Below, one piece after another: positions 1 through 7,465 of a stretch of DNA of 64,000 nt. This stretch comes from Oceanospirillaceae bacterium (GTDB lineage: Bacteria > Pseudomonadota > Gammaproteobacteria > Pseudomonadales > Balneatricaceae). The stretch lies in contig JABSQZ010000001.1 in assembly GCA_013215505.1 (NCBI GenBank), forward strand, positions 540,043 through 604,042, given 5' to 3'. The stretch's first letter is position 1. Each line of letters starts with the position of its first letter. A program made the translations under genes and the position numbers. The notes under the pieces are model-generated. The model worked only from the letters and a program-made list of their open reading frames with translations, was not told where the DNA came from and ran no database searches.

Positions 1-43
1 TTATTTTTTAATTTCTATTTTTGATTTTTTTAGTAGTTAGAGG

Positions 44-85
44 TAAGTTTTAAGTTTTAAGTTGGAAGTTGGAAGTTGGAAGTAA
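44..85. repeat. Heptanucleotide tandem repeat (locus A)
   Basis: About six consecutive 7-bp units read TAAGTTT, TAAGTTT, TAAGTTG, GAAGTTG, GAAGTTG and GAAGTAA. It lies just beyond the 3' end of the fumarase gene and its terminator. The heptamer belongs to the same family as those at 32362-32387 (TAAGTCG on the minus strand) and 35570-35618 (GAAGTCG/TGAGTCG). The upstream end of the window cuts off whatever lies to the left. Confidence 0.8.
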
Positions 86-113
86 GTTATACTAACCACT
101 TTCAGGTTGTAAA

Positions 114-141
114 TAAAAAAGGGGCTAAAAGCCCCTTTTTA
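114..141 (-). terminator. Rho-independent terminator of fumarase gene
   Basis: The hairpin GGGGCT-aaa-AGCCCC is flanked by A and T runs on both sides, so it can work in both directions. On the minus strand it follows the fumarase stop codon by about 20 bp and ends in a T run. Confidence 0.85.
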
Positions 142-158
142 AAAGTCTGAACAGCTAT

Positions 159-1667
159 TTAGCTGACTTGCTCAGCGATGATTTTCTGCCAAATTGCCGG
201 GCCAGTATTATGCACTGATTCGCCGTTGACATCGACTGCGACAGTTACCGGCATATCTTTGACTTCAAACTCGTAGATTGCCTCCATACCCATCTCTTCA
301 AAGGCCAGTACTTTAGCACCTACTATTGCCTTAGAAACCAGGTAGGCTGCTCCACCGACGGCCATTAGGTAGACTGCAGAATTGTCTTTAATCGCCGAGA
401 TTGCGGCGGGCCCGCGCTCGGATTTACCGATCATTCCCAACAGCCCGGTGCTCTCGAGAATCTGCCGGGTAAATTTATCCATGCGGGTTGCTGTAGTGGG
501 CCCGGCCGGGCCAACGACCTCACCGGCGATGGGATCAACCGGACCGACGTAGTAAATAAAACGACCTTTTAGATCGACAGGTAGCTGCTCACCGCGATCC
601 AGCATTTCGATCATACGTTTATGTGCGGCATCACGTCCGGTGAGCATCTTACCGTTAAGCAAGATAGTCTCACCGACTTTCCAATCTTTGACGTCCTCTG
701 GGGTGATCTCATCCAAATTAACCCGACGTGTACTATCTCCTACTTCAAAGCTCACGTCTGGCCAGTCTTCCAGGCTTGGAGGGGTCAGGATTGCCGGGCC
801 ATTGCCATCTAATACAAAATGCGTGTGTCTGGTCGCCGCGCAGTTAGGGATCATGCAAACAGGCAGAGAAGCGGCGTGGGTCGGGTAGTCCATAATTTTA
901 ACATCTAACACAGTGGTTAAGCCGCCGAGACCCTGAGCACCGATACCCAGCTGATTAACTCTGTCCATGATTTCCAGACGCAACTCTTCAATGCGGTTTT
1001 GCGGACCGCGTTTGCGCAAATCATGAATATCAATAGAACCCATCAAAGATTCCTTGGCCATCACGGCCGCTTTTTCTGCGGTACCGCCTATACCTATTCC
1101 CAGCATCCCGGGTGGGCACCAACCGGCCCCCATAGTAGGTACAGTTTTCACCACCCAATCGACGATGCTGTCAGAGGGGTTCAACATTGCCATTTTCGAT
1201 TTATTTTCAGAACCGCCACCTTTGGCCGCGATCTGAATATCTACTGTATCGCCCTCAACCACTTCATAGTGAATAACCGCTGGAGTGTTGTCTTTAGTAT
1301 TAGTACGGGCACCAGCAGGATCCGCCAGTATCGAGGCACGTAATACATTATCCGGGTTTAAATAAGCTCGGCGAACACCTTCATTGATCATATCTGTGAC
1401 AGATATTTTGGCATCCCATGTGACATTCATGCCTACCTTGACAAACACTGTCACTATACCGGTATCCTGGCACAGCGGGCGCCTTCCCTGAGCACACATG
1501 CGGGAGTTAACCAGCATTTGCGCCATCGCATCACGGGCGGCAGGGTTCTGCTCTTTTTCGTAGGCCTGATGCAGCGATTGTATAAAATCTAACGGATGAT
1601 AATAGGAGATAAACTGCAGGGCATCAGCAACACTGCTGATCAGGTCGTCTTGACGAATTACCGACAT
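159..1667 (-). CDS. fumA: Class I fumarate hydratase (4Fe-4S)
   Basis: Cytoplasmic fumarase of the oxygen-sensitive iron-sulfur class, converting fumarate to malate in the TCA cycle. The 502-residue protein covers the N-terminal catalytic and C-terminal domains of class I fumarases. Probable cluster ligands are Cys66 (in RRPLCQDTG), Cys184 (GWCPPG) and Cys276 (PNCAATRH). The C-terminal domain carries GPVDPIAGEVVGPAGPTTATR. It starts at ATG 1667, is monocistronic and has its own terminator. It works downstream of succinate dehydrogenase, encoded at the other end of the window. The family is clear. The symbol follows pseudomonad usage, and fumB-type naming would be equally valid. Confidence 0.95.
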   Translation of the reverse strand: MSVIRQDDLISSVADALQFISYYHPLDFIQSLHQAYEKEQNPAARDAMAQMLVNSRMCAQGRRPLCQDTGIVTVFVKVGMNVTWDAKISVTDMINEGVRRAYLNPDNVLRASILADPAGARTNTKDNTPAVIHYEVVEGDTVDIQIAAKGGGSENKSKMAMLNPSDSIVDWVVKTVPTMGAGWCPPGMLGIGIGGTAEKAAVMAKESLMGSIDIHDLRKRGPQNRIEELRLEIMDRVNQLGIGAQGLGGLTTVLDVKIMDYPTHAASLPVCMIPNCAATRHTHFVLDGNGPAILTPPSLEDWPDVSFEVGDSTRRVNLDEITPEDVKDWKVGETILLNGKMLTGRDAAHKRMIEMLDRGEQLPVDLKGRFIYYVGPVDPIAGEVVGPAGPTTATRMDKFTRQILESTGLLGMIGKSERGPAAISAIKDNSAVYLMAVGGAAYLVSKAIVGAKVLAFEEMGMEAIYEFEVKDMPVTVAVDVNGESVHNTGPAIWQKIIAEQVS

Positions 1668-2036
1668 AAAGGGGCTCCAATACTAATTCTAGTCTATTGC
1701 ACTTTACTTGCTCAGAGCAGAGTACATATTTTTCAATCACTTAAAATGTGATTTAGCCTATCGAGCAGCACTCTATTACTTTAGCTGTAAAAGTAGCGCT
1801 CTGATTGGCGGCTAAAGTATACAGGATTATCGGCACTACCAGGTCGTTCCCCGGCAAATATCCATCAAAAGCAACACTTTGTTTGAATGCCTGCACAAAG
1901 GGAGCATTCAAGGCACAGAAAATAAACTGTCGATATAGCCTGTTTGTGTTGGATTAATCTTTGGAGATAGCGTAAAAAAATCTTGCTACTAAAACAGTAG
2001 CAAAGTAATCTAGTTTCTTTCAGTCAAGGACCTCTA
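1668..2036. other. Divergent intergenic region fumA / HxlR gene
   Basis: About 370 bp with no plausible gene. It holds the divergent promoters of fumarase and the HxlR gene. An inverted repeat ACTTTAGC (1778-1785) / GCTAAAGT (1811-1818) with a 25-bp loop is visible, and the HxlR-type palindrome lies at 1983-2003. Confidence 0.6.
1983..2003. promoter_or_regulatory. Palindromic operator candidate for HxlR regulator
   Basis: A perfect inverted repeat, TTGCTACT-aaaac-AGTAGCAA, ends 33 bp before the ATG of the HxlR-type gene. HxlR-family proteins bind such symmetric sites and usually autoregulate, so this is the likely operator. This is inference from position and symmetry only. Confidence 0.55.
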
Positions 2037-2378
2037 ATGCCTTTACCTATTCCCGGAAGCCAAGTTCGCGGTTCAAAGTCCGGAAAACCAATAATGGCTT
2101 TATTAGACTTACTGGGACGAACTTGGTCACTCGGGGTTATTTGGCACTTATCTCAAGGGCCGGCAACTTTCAGGCAACTGCAGCAGCGCTGCGAGCAAAT
2201 ATCCCCAAGCTTGCTCAATACTCGACTGCAAGAACTAAAAATCTTGCAGCTGATCGAGACCCAGAGTGATGGTTATGCTCTGACTGACCAAGGACGTAGC
2301 TTGTTCGATATAATCGCGCCTTTAGGTCAATGGTCAAAAGACTGGGCAAAACATTTACCCGCAGGGAGTGAAAGCTAA
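2037..2378 (+). CDS. HxlR-family winged-helix transcriptional regulator
   Basis: A 113-residue single-domain DNA-binding protein of the HxlR type. LLDLLGRTWSLGVIWHLSQGP followed by TFRQLQQRCEQISPSLLNTRLQEL is the characteristic winged-helix pattern of this family. There is no effector domain. The start ATG 2037 has AAGGA about 8 bp upstream. The stop codon lies one base before the ATG of nudC, so the two genes are probably co-transcribed and translationally coupled. The palindrome at 1983-2003 suggests autoregulation. Family members often sense electrophiles or redox stress, but no conserved sensing Cys is obvious here, so the signal is unknown. Confidence 0.88.
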   Translation: MPLPIPGSQVRGSKSGKPIMALLDLLGRTWSLGVIWHLSQGPATFRQLQQRCEQISPSLLNTRLQELKILQLIETQSDGYALTDQGRSLFDIIAPLGQWSKDWAKHLPAGSES

Positions 2379-2379
2379 G

Positions 2380-3330
2380 ATGTCATTGATTTATACAGGT
2401 ATGCCACTTGACAGGTGTACTAATCAACGCAAAAACAAGGATTGGCTTAACAGTCAATTTAACAGTGATAATACCTTGTTTGCTTTGATCCGCGACGGGG
2501 ATAACTTTTTCCAGCGCGACAATCCACTGCTCCCTGTTTATCTACGACCTGATCAGTTACCTGGAATCAGTGTCAACAGTTGTGTGTTTTTAGGCAGAGA
2601 TGAGTCGGTGGCTATTTTTGCACTGGACTGTAATAAATTAAATTTTGCCGAGAGCCAGGCCATTGAACAACTGGGAGTGTGGCGGCAATTGCGGCAACTG
2701 GGCTCAGCTTTACCTGCTGCAGATGCCGCCATTCAAGCACTGGCAAAGGGCTTAGTGTATTGGCATCGCACCCACTTGTACTGTGGAAAATGCGGTTGCT
2801 TAAGTCAACTTATTGAAGCCGGGCACGCCAGGCGCTGTACCAACAGCGACTGCCGCAACATGAGTTTTCCGCGCACCGACCCTGCCGTAATTATGCTGGT
2901 AGAACGCATGTTTGACGACGGTATCGCTCGCTGTTTGCTCGGACGACAACAAAACTGGCCACCCGGAGTGTATTCCACCCTGGCGGGTTTTGTCGATCCC
3001 GGGGAAAGCCTAGAGGAGGCAGTCATCAGAGAAGTGGATGAAGAGAGCGGTATCAAAGTGCAAGATGTCACTTATGTCCGCTCACAGCCATGGCCATTCC
3101 CCGCCTCTATCATGCTCGGGTTTACCGCAGTGGCGCACACCCAGGAAATTGACGTCAGTAACGATGACTTAGAAACTGCTCAATGGTTCAGTCGCGAACA
3201 ACTACAACACTTCGCCAGTAAAGAGAGCAGCGATAGCCCGCAGCCAGGTCAATACAAAAGCAGCAGTAGTGATTCCATTTCCCACTATTTAATTCAGGCG
3301 TGGAAAAACAGAGAAATAGGCCGTTATTAG
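2380..3330 (+). CDS. nudC: NAD+ diphosphatase / NADH pyrophosphatase NudC
   Basis: Nudix hydrolase cleaving NAD(H) to NMN(H) and AMP; family members also remove NAD caps from RNA. From ATG 2380 the protein is 316 residues: an N-terminal domain, a zinc ribbon with Cys135, Cys138, Cys153 and Cys158, a canonical Nudix box (about 203-225, with REVDEESG) and the NudC signature SQPWPFPAS (235-243). An in-frame GTG at 2368 overlaps the upstream gene, but AGGGAG sits directly against it, so ATG 2380 is preferred. The last 47 codons plus the stop are tandemly repeated downstream (3331-3480) in the same frame. The gene is longer than E. coli NudC, mostly in the N-terminal part. Confidence 0.93.
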   Translation: MSLIYTGMPLDRCTNQRKNKDWLNSQFNSDNTLFALIRDGDNFFQRDNPLLPVYLRPDQLPGISVNSCVFLGRDESVAIFALDCNKLNFAESQAIEQLGVWRQLRQLGSALPAADAAIQALAKGLVYWHRTHLYCGKCGCLSQLIEAGHARRCTNSDCRNMSFPRTDPAVIMLVERMFDDGIARCLLGRQQNWPPGVYSTLAGFVDPGESLEEAVIREVDEESGIKVQDVTYVRSQPWPFPASIMLGFTAVAHTQEIDVSNDDLETAQWFSREQLQHFASKESSDSPQPGQYKSSSSDSISHYLIQAWKNREIGRY

Positions 3331-3480
3331 TTCAGCCGTGAACAACTACAATACTTTGCCAGTAAAGAGAGCAGCGATAGCCCGCAGCCAGGTCAATACA
3401 AAAGCAGCAGTAGTGATTCCATTTCCCACTATTTAATTCATATACTGAAAAACAAACATATATTCCAATTAAAACGCTAA
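3187..3480 (+). repeat. Tandem duplication of the nudC 3' end
   Basis: The unit is 144 bp (48 codons): 3187-3330 is the 3' end of nudC including its TAG, and 3331-3474 is the second copy, starting at the very next base. The first 110 bp are nearly identical; the last 34 bp have drifted. The second copy is in frame with nudC across the stop and ends at its own TAA (3478-3480), encoding 49 residues that begin FSREQLQYFASKESSDS. The few differences in the conserved part are mostly silent. It has no start codon of its own and is probably untranslated. Confidence 0.95.
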
Positions 3481-3494
3481 AACGGAAGTAACAG

Positions 3495-4445
3495 ATGAAC
3501 ACAAACCAATACACTATGGGTAGAGTTGAATGGATGATGCTACTGGCACTGTCGCTGCTGTGGGGGTTCTCTTTTATCAATATAAAAAACTCACTGGATC
3601 AAATTCCCCCTTTCACCTTGGTGTTTTTAAGATTATGCATTGCCTTTAGCGCTTTATTTCTCTGGTGTCTGATTAGCAAAAAACAGCTGCGCATCAGTGC
3701 CCGGGAACATCTGTTACTGCTCGGTGGAGGCCTTCTTTCCTGTGCTATCCCCTTCTCTTTTTTTACTTGGGGGCAGCAGCACGTCTCCACCAGTATCGGC
3801 GCTATTTTCAATGGCAGTGTGCCTTTTTTTACCGCCTTTTTAGCGCATTTTTTTATTGGTGGCAGTGAGCGCATGAGCTGGCGCAAAGCGCTGGGTCTGG
3901 GGATGGGAATGCTGGGAATTATAACTATCATGGGGGTCGATAAACTGAGCAGTTTTGACCTTACAAGCTTAGGGCAGCTGGCGATGATCTGTGCCTGTTT
4001 CTTCTATGGTTGCAGCGGTATTTACTATCAAAAATTTGTGCCAGATCATATAAATAAAACGGTGGTCACTACTTACACTTTAATCTGGGCAGCCGTTGCC
4101 ATGTCTCTGGTCAGTATTAACATCGATGGTTTACCTAGCTTTGAATATCGTCTGGATGTCTGGCTATCACTGTTTATCTTAGCGCTTTTCTCGACTGCTC
4201 TGGCCTACATCATATTGTTTCGCCTGCTGAAGCGGGCCGGCCCCAGCAATACCTCACTGAATACTTTTATCATCCCGGTGGTTGGCATTTTTGTCGGTAT
4301 CAGCTTGCTCGGTGAAAGCCTTAATTCCCAAGACATATTTGGCGTAGTGTTGATATTTTCCGGGGTGGCAATTATCCGCAATTTTGACTCACTGCTGAAA
4401 AAACTGTTTCGACAAAAAGTCGCTTCAACGACTGATAAACAATAG
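3495..4445 (+). CDS. EamA/DMT-superfamily membrane transporter
   Basis: A 316-residue inner-membrane protein with ten hydrophobic segments in two EamA repeats, the drug/metabolite transporter architecture. The first repeat begins WMMLLALSLLWGFSFINIK, including the LLWG motif common near the start of these proteins. A GGAAG Shine-Dalgarno lies about 9 bp before ATG 3495. The substrate cannot be read from the sequence; relatives export amino acids or metabolites. It is followed 8 bp later by a YciI-like gene, probably in the same transcript. Confidence 0.88.
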   Translation: MNTNQYTMGRVEWMMLLALSLLWGFSFINIKNSLDQIPPFTLVFLRLCIAFSALFLWCLISKKQLRISAREHLLLLGGGLLSCAIPFSFFTWGQQHVSTSIGAIFNGSVPFFTAFLAHFFIGGSERMSWRKALGLGMGMLGIITIMGVDKLSSFDLTSLGQLAMICACFFYGCSGIYYQKFVPDHINKTVVTTYTLIWAAVAMSLVSINIDGLPSFEYRLDVWLSLFILALFSTALAYIILFRLLKRAGPSNTSLNTFIIPVVGIFVGISLLGESLNSQDIFGVVLIFSGVAIIRNFDSLLKKLFRQKVASTTDKQ

Positions 4446-4453
4446 GCCAAGAT

Positions 4454-4747
4454 ATGTTTATAGTGTCACTTGAGTATATAAAAGAACTGTCGGAAGTGGA
4501 GAGGCACATGGAGGCACATGTCATTTATTTGCAAAAGTTCTACGCGCAAAAAGTATTCCTGTTCTCGGGCAGAAAAGTCCCCAGAACAGGGGGAGTTATC
4601 ATGGCGAACTGTGCCAATCTCATGCAACTGCAAAAGATTATAGAGCAAGATCCCTTTTATCGGGCCGCAGTTGCCCGCTATCAAATTACCGAGATGATCC
4701 CCACCATGACCGCAGGAAATCTAGAGATGTTCAAACAGTATATTTAA
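4454..4747 (+). CDS. YciI-like protein
   Basis: A 97-residue cytoplasmic protein of the YCII-related (dimeric alpha-beta, ferredoxin-like) family. Diagnostic features are the VERHMEAHVIYL helix with its conserved His, PRTGGVIMA, and the distal DPFYRA motif. Biochemical function in this family is mostly unknown; a His-Asp pair has been proposed as an active site. It starts 8 bp after the transporter gene, implying co-transcription. Confidence 0.85.
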   Translation: MFIVSLEYIKELSEVERHMEAHVIYLQKFYAQKVFLFSGRKVPRTGGVIMANCANLMQLQKIIEQDPFYRAAVARYQITEMIPTMTAGNLEMFKQYI

Positions 4748-4790
4748 TCTTCAAGCAGCGGTTAGCTGGGTAACAATGTTGAGAGAACCG

Positions 4791-5705
4791 TTATAGGTTT
4801 TCATCCCAATAGGGTCGGTCGATACCGAAATACTCGATACTAAAATCTAAAAAGGCCCGTACTTTTGCCGGAACATAAGCGCGCTCGGGGTAGAGCGCGT
4901 AAAGTGTGGCAGTGGGCATTTGGTAATCTGCAAACACTCGCACTAACGCACCGCTAGCCAAATACTCACTGGCGACAAAGGAAGGTAACCGGCCAATTCC
5001 GGTGCCTCTTAGCAGTGCCTCTTTCAGCGCTGCACTGCTATTCACCCGATAGTTACCCGCTACCTTAACTTGCTGGGTAACCCCGTTACGCATAAATGTC
5101 CAGTTGTCAGCATTGACCGAATAACTGTACAACAGACAGTTCTCCGCGCTTAAATCTTCAGGTGATAACAGCGAGCTCTGCGGCCGATAATCAGCACTCA
5201 TACACACTGTGCTACGCAATTGTGTCAGCTCCCTGGCAATCAGAGTCGAATCCGCTAACACTCCGGTGCGAATAGCCAAATCAAAACCTTGTGCTATCAA
5301 ATCAATCGCCTGATCATCCAGCTGTAAATCAATTTTTACTTGCGGATAACGCTGTAAAAATATCGGGATTAACGGTGCAATGTGTAGCAGCCCAAAAGTC
5401 ATAGGTACATTAATTTTTAACAATCCCTGGGGCTCCCCCTGCAATTCAGAGACGGCGTCTTCGGCGTTTTGGGCGGCATATATCGCCTGCAGAGCATGCT
5501 GGTAAAAACGCTCTCCCGCTTCGGTCAGGCTCAACTTTCTAGTGGTGCGATGCAACAAGCGGCTGCCCAGTTGCGCCTCCAACTTGGTAATACGTTTACT
5601 CACCGCGGATTTTGACAGTCCGAGCTCTCTGGCCGCTGCAGAAAACCCGGCATTTTTGGCGACTGCCACAAAAATTGGCAATGCATTGAAACAATCCATA
5701 TTCAT
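4791..5705 (-). CDS. LysR-type transcriptional regulator
   Basis: A 304-residue LTTR. The N-terminal winged helix (residues 1-65) includes GFSAAARELGLSKSAVSKRI; residues 90-300 form the periplasmic-binding-fold effector domain with the usual start GLLKINVPMTFG. It belongs to the CrgA/AaeR-like branch by general appearance. It is divergent from the VOC pseudogene and SnoaL-like gene, which would be its natural targets. An 8-bp-arm inverted repeat at 5715-5737 lies just upstream of its start. Confidence 0.92.
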   Translation of the reverse strand: MNMDCFNALPIFVAVAKNAGFSAAARELGLSKSAVSKRITKLEAQLGSRLLHRTTRKLSLTEAGERFYQHALQAIYAAQNAEDAVSELQGEPQGLLKINVPMTFGLLHIAPLIPIFLQRYPQVKIDLQLDDQAIDLIAQGFDLAIRTGVLADSTLIARELTQLRSTVCMSADYRPQSSLLSPEDLSAENCLLYSYSVNADNWTFMRNGVTQQVKVAGNYRVNSSAALKEALLRGTGIGRLPSFVASEYLASGALVRVFADYQMPTATLYALYPERAYVPAKVRAFLDFSIEYFGIDRPYWDENL

Positions 5706-5714
5706 CGACTCTAA

Positions 5715-5737
5715 TTTGTTGAGTTTTTGTCAACAAA
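5715..5737. promoter_or_regulatory. LTTR-box-like palindrome
   Basis: TTTGTTGA-N7-TCAACAAA, a perfect inverted repeat, ends 10 bp from the LysR start codon in the divergent region. Its T-rich/A-rich symmetry fits a LysR regulator recognition site serving both directions. Confidence 0.6.
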
Positions 5738-5822
5738 GAGTTTACTAGCAGCTATATTGTTGGTCAATGCTCTCTAAAGTAAAGTAGCACTACTGACTTA
5801 CAAACACGTAAAGGTGATAACA

Positions 5823-6285
5823 ATGGTGCGCTTAGAACATGCCAATTTAGTGCTAATAGACATTCAGCCGGCTCTCGACTTCCTGCTAGCCGCTTTTCCG
5901 CACTGGAGGGTTCGCTGGTCGCGGTGAGGGAAACTGGGCCTGTGCTACACGCAGCTGGGTACATGTCGGTGATAACGATTAAAACATTTGCCTGAATGAC
6001 GGCACCCATGGCGAAATAAGAAACCTCAAAGGGATCTCTCCCGGGCTGGCGCATTTAGGTTTTGTCATTGATGACTTATCAGCTTTGATAGAGCGCCTGA
6101 CCCACAGCGGTTTCGAACTCGACATCGTAGGCCGCGATCATCCCTATCGCAGCACATTCTACTACTGTGGCCCGGCGGGTTTTCAGTTTGAATTTATCCA
6201 ATACCGCAGCGACAAAGCGGCAGAGAAAAATCAGTACGGCGGTGAAACCAGCGAACTAACCATCCAAAAAAATAGCGAGGAATAA
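5823..6285 (+). pseudogene. Broken VOC/glyoxalase-family gene
   Basis: The reading frame starting at ATG 5823 (MVRLEHANLVLIDIQPALDF) runs into a stop after FPHWRVRWSR. The continuation, GRGEGNWACATR and WVHVGDND, is in the next frame and hits an in-frame TAA at 5980-5982. The same frame then resumes as NICLNDGTHGEI through LAHLGFVIDD to the TAA at 6283. Together these give a complete VOC-superfamily protein of about 150 residues with one frameshift (near 5905-5920) and one nonsense mutation. It sits divergent from the LysR gene. A sequencing error could explain one lesion but hardly both. Confidence 0.88.
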
Positions 6286-6288
6286 ATA

Positions 6289-6660
6289 ATGAACAACAGA
6301 CAAGCAGAACTATTTATTGGCGAATTATATACTGCGGTAGACAGCAAAGATCTCAATTACCTGGAAGCGATACTTGCCGATAAAGTAAAATTTCGTATCG
6401 GCAATTACCCGCTGATCGATAACAAAATCGCGGTGCTGGATGCCAATCGGCAATTTTTTAGCAGCATTCACTCAATGTCTCACAGTATCAACAAGATCAA
6501 CAAGATCAATCATAACAGCAATGATCTTTGGTGCAGCGGCAGTGTCGATTATGTGCGCTTAGATGGCAGTGAGCACAGTGCCAACTTTGCCACACAATTA
6601 ACCATAAATCAGGGAAAAATTGCCGATTACCTTGTATACGCTGATCTCTCTGGCCTGTAA
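6289..6660 (+). CDS. SnoaL/NTF2-like protein
   Basis: A 123-residue protein with the NTF2-like cone fold pattern: an N-terminal helix (ELFIGELYTAVDSKDLNYLE), then ILADKVKFRIGN and a C-terminal set of beta strands ending LTINQGKIADYLVYAD. Such proteins are small-ligand isomerases, hydrolases or simple binding domains, and the substrate is not predictable. It starts three bases after the stop of the VOC pseudogene, so it belonged to the same LysR-controlled operon and may be losing its partner. Confidence 0.75.
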   Translation: MNNRQAELFIGELYTAVDSKDLNYLEAILADKVKFRIGNYPLIDNKIAVLDANRQFFSSIHSMSHSINKINKINHNSNDLWCSGSVDYVRLDGSEHSANFATQLTINQGKIADYLVYADLSGL

Positions 6661-7070
6661 TTGAACCAGCAATCCCAGTATTTTAGACCTTGTACAAAAA
6701 GATAAATTTAACGTCTCTGGGTTATAGGAGCAGAGCTGATCGATAAAAGCCGAGTGAATATTCACCCGGTTTAATTGATCCACTATGTTGTACGGACTCA
6801 AATCCCTACTGCCATCCAAGCGCCAGAATCGGAAAACTGGATAACAATATCAGGGCTACCATCTGCAGAGCAATAAATGGTAGCAGGGTGTGAAGAATAT
6901 GCCTTTAGGTAATACCCGGTGCTACGGCACTTTTCAGGTAGAAGCTGCGAGGGAAAAGCAGGGACCATAAATGATATCTACATGTCCATACAGAAAACTG
7001 CAGCAAAGAAAATGCGCTGCTAATCTAATGGATGATGCTGTGGAAAAAAGTATTAACAGGCGAAAATAGA
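6661..7070. other. Intergenic stretch without recognisable gene
   Basis: About 400 bp. Stop codons interrupt all frames and I see no coding pattern. It may be eroded sequence of the LacI-type gene whose C-terminal part survives from about 7071, but I cannot trace it. Confidence 0.4.
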
Positions 7071-7393
7071 CGGGGGTTTGATCGGGATATTCTCACAGCA
7101 CAGCCGCAGATCGACGCGGTTTTCTTCAACAATGATGACATCGCCTCGGCCGGCATCTACCGGTGCCAGTGTAGAGATCAGCATATTCCGCAACAAATTG
7201 ACATTGCAGGATTTAATGACGTAGATGCATCTGCCTGGATTAATCCATTATTGTCCAGCCTCAAAACACCACTGTATGAGATCGGATCAACCGCGGCTCA
7301 GCTACTGATCTAGCGCATCAAAAATCACCGATAAGCAGTATTTGTATCGGATTACTCATTGAATTAAAAGCGCGCCACAGCGGGGCAAAAACA
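7071..7393 (+). pseudogene. Remnant of a LacI/GalR (GntR-like) repressor
   Basis: The frame reads FDRDILTAQPQIDAVFFNND, then DIASAGIYRCQCRDQHIPQQ, then IAGFNDVDASAWINPLLSS and TPLYEIGSTAAQLLI. This is the C-terminal half of a LacI-family effector domain; NNDD and GFNDVD are diagnostic, with most resemblance to gluconate-type repressors. After an amber stop at 7311-7313 the frame continues as RIKNH and then decays, matching the lost C-terminus. The DNA-binding domain and most of the effector domain are missing. No gluconate genes are nearby. Confidence 0.8.
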
Positions 7394-7396
7394 GAA

Positions 7397-7431
7397 ACAA
7401 AAAAGCCGCGTAGCTGAATGCTACACGGCTT
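7397..7431 (-). terminator. Rho-independent terminator of GAPDH-like gene
   Basis: On the minus strand the hairpin AGCCGTGTAGC-attca-GCTACGCGGCT is followed by TTTTTTG. It lies about 35 bp after the stop of the GAPDH-like gene. Confidence 0.85.
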
Positions 7432-7465
7432 CAAATACTAAGCAACCCAAGGATTTAGGCGCTGT

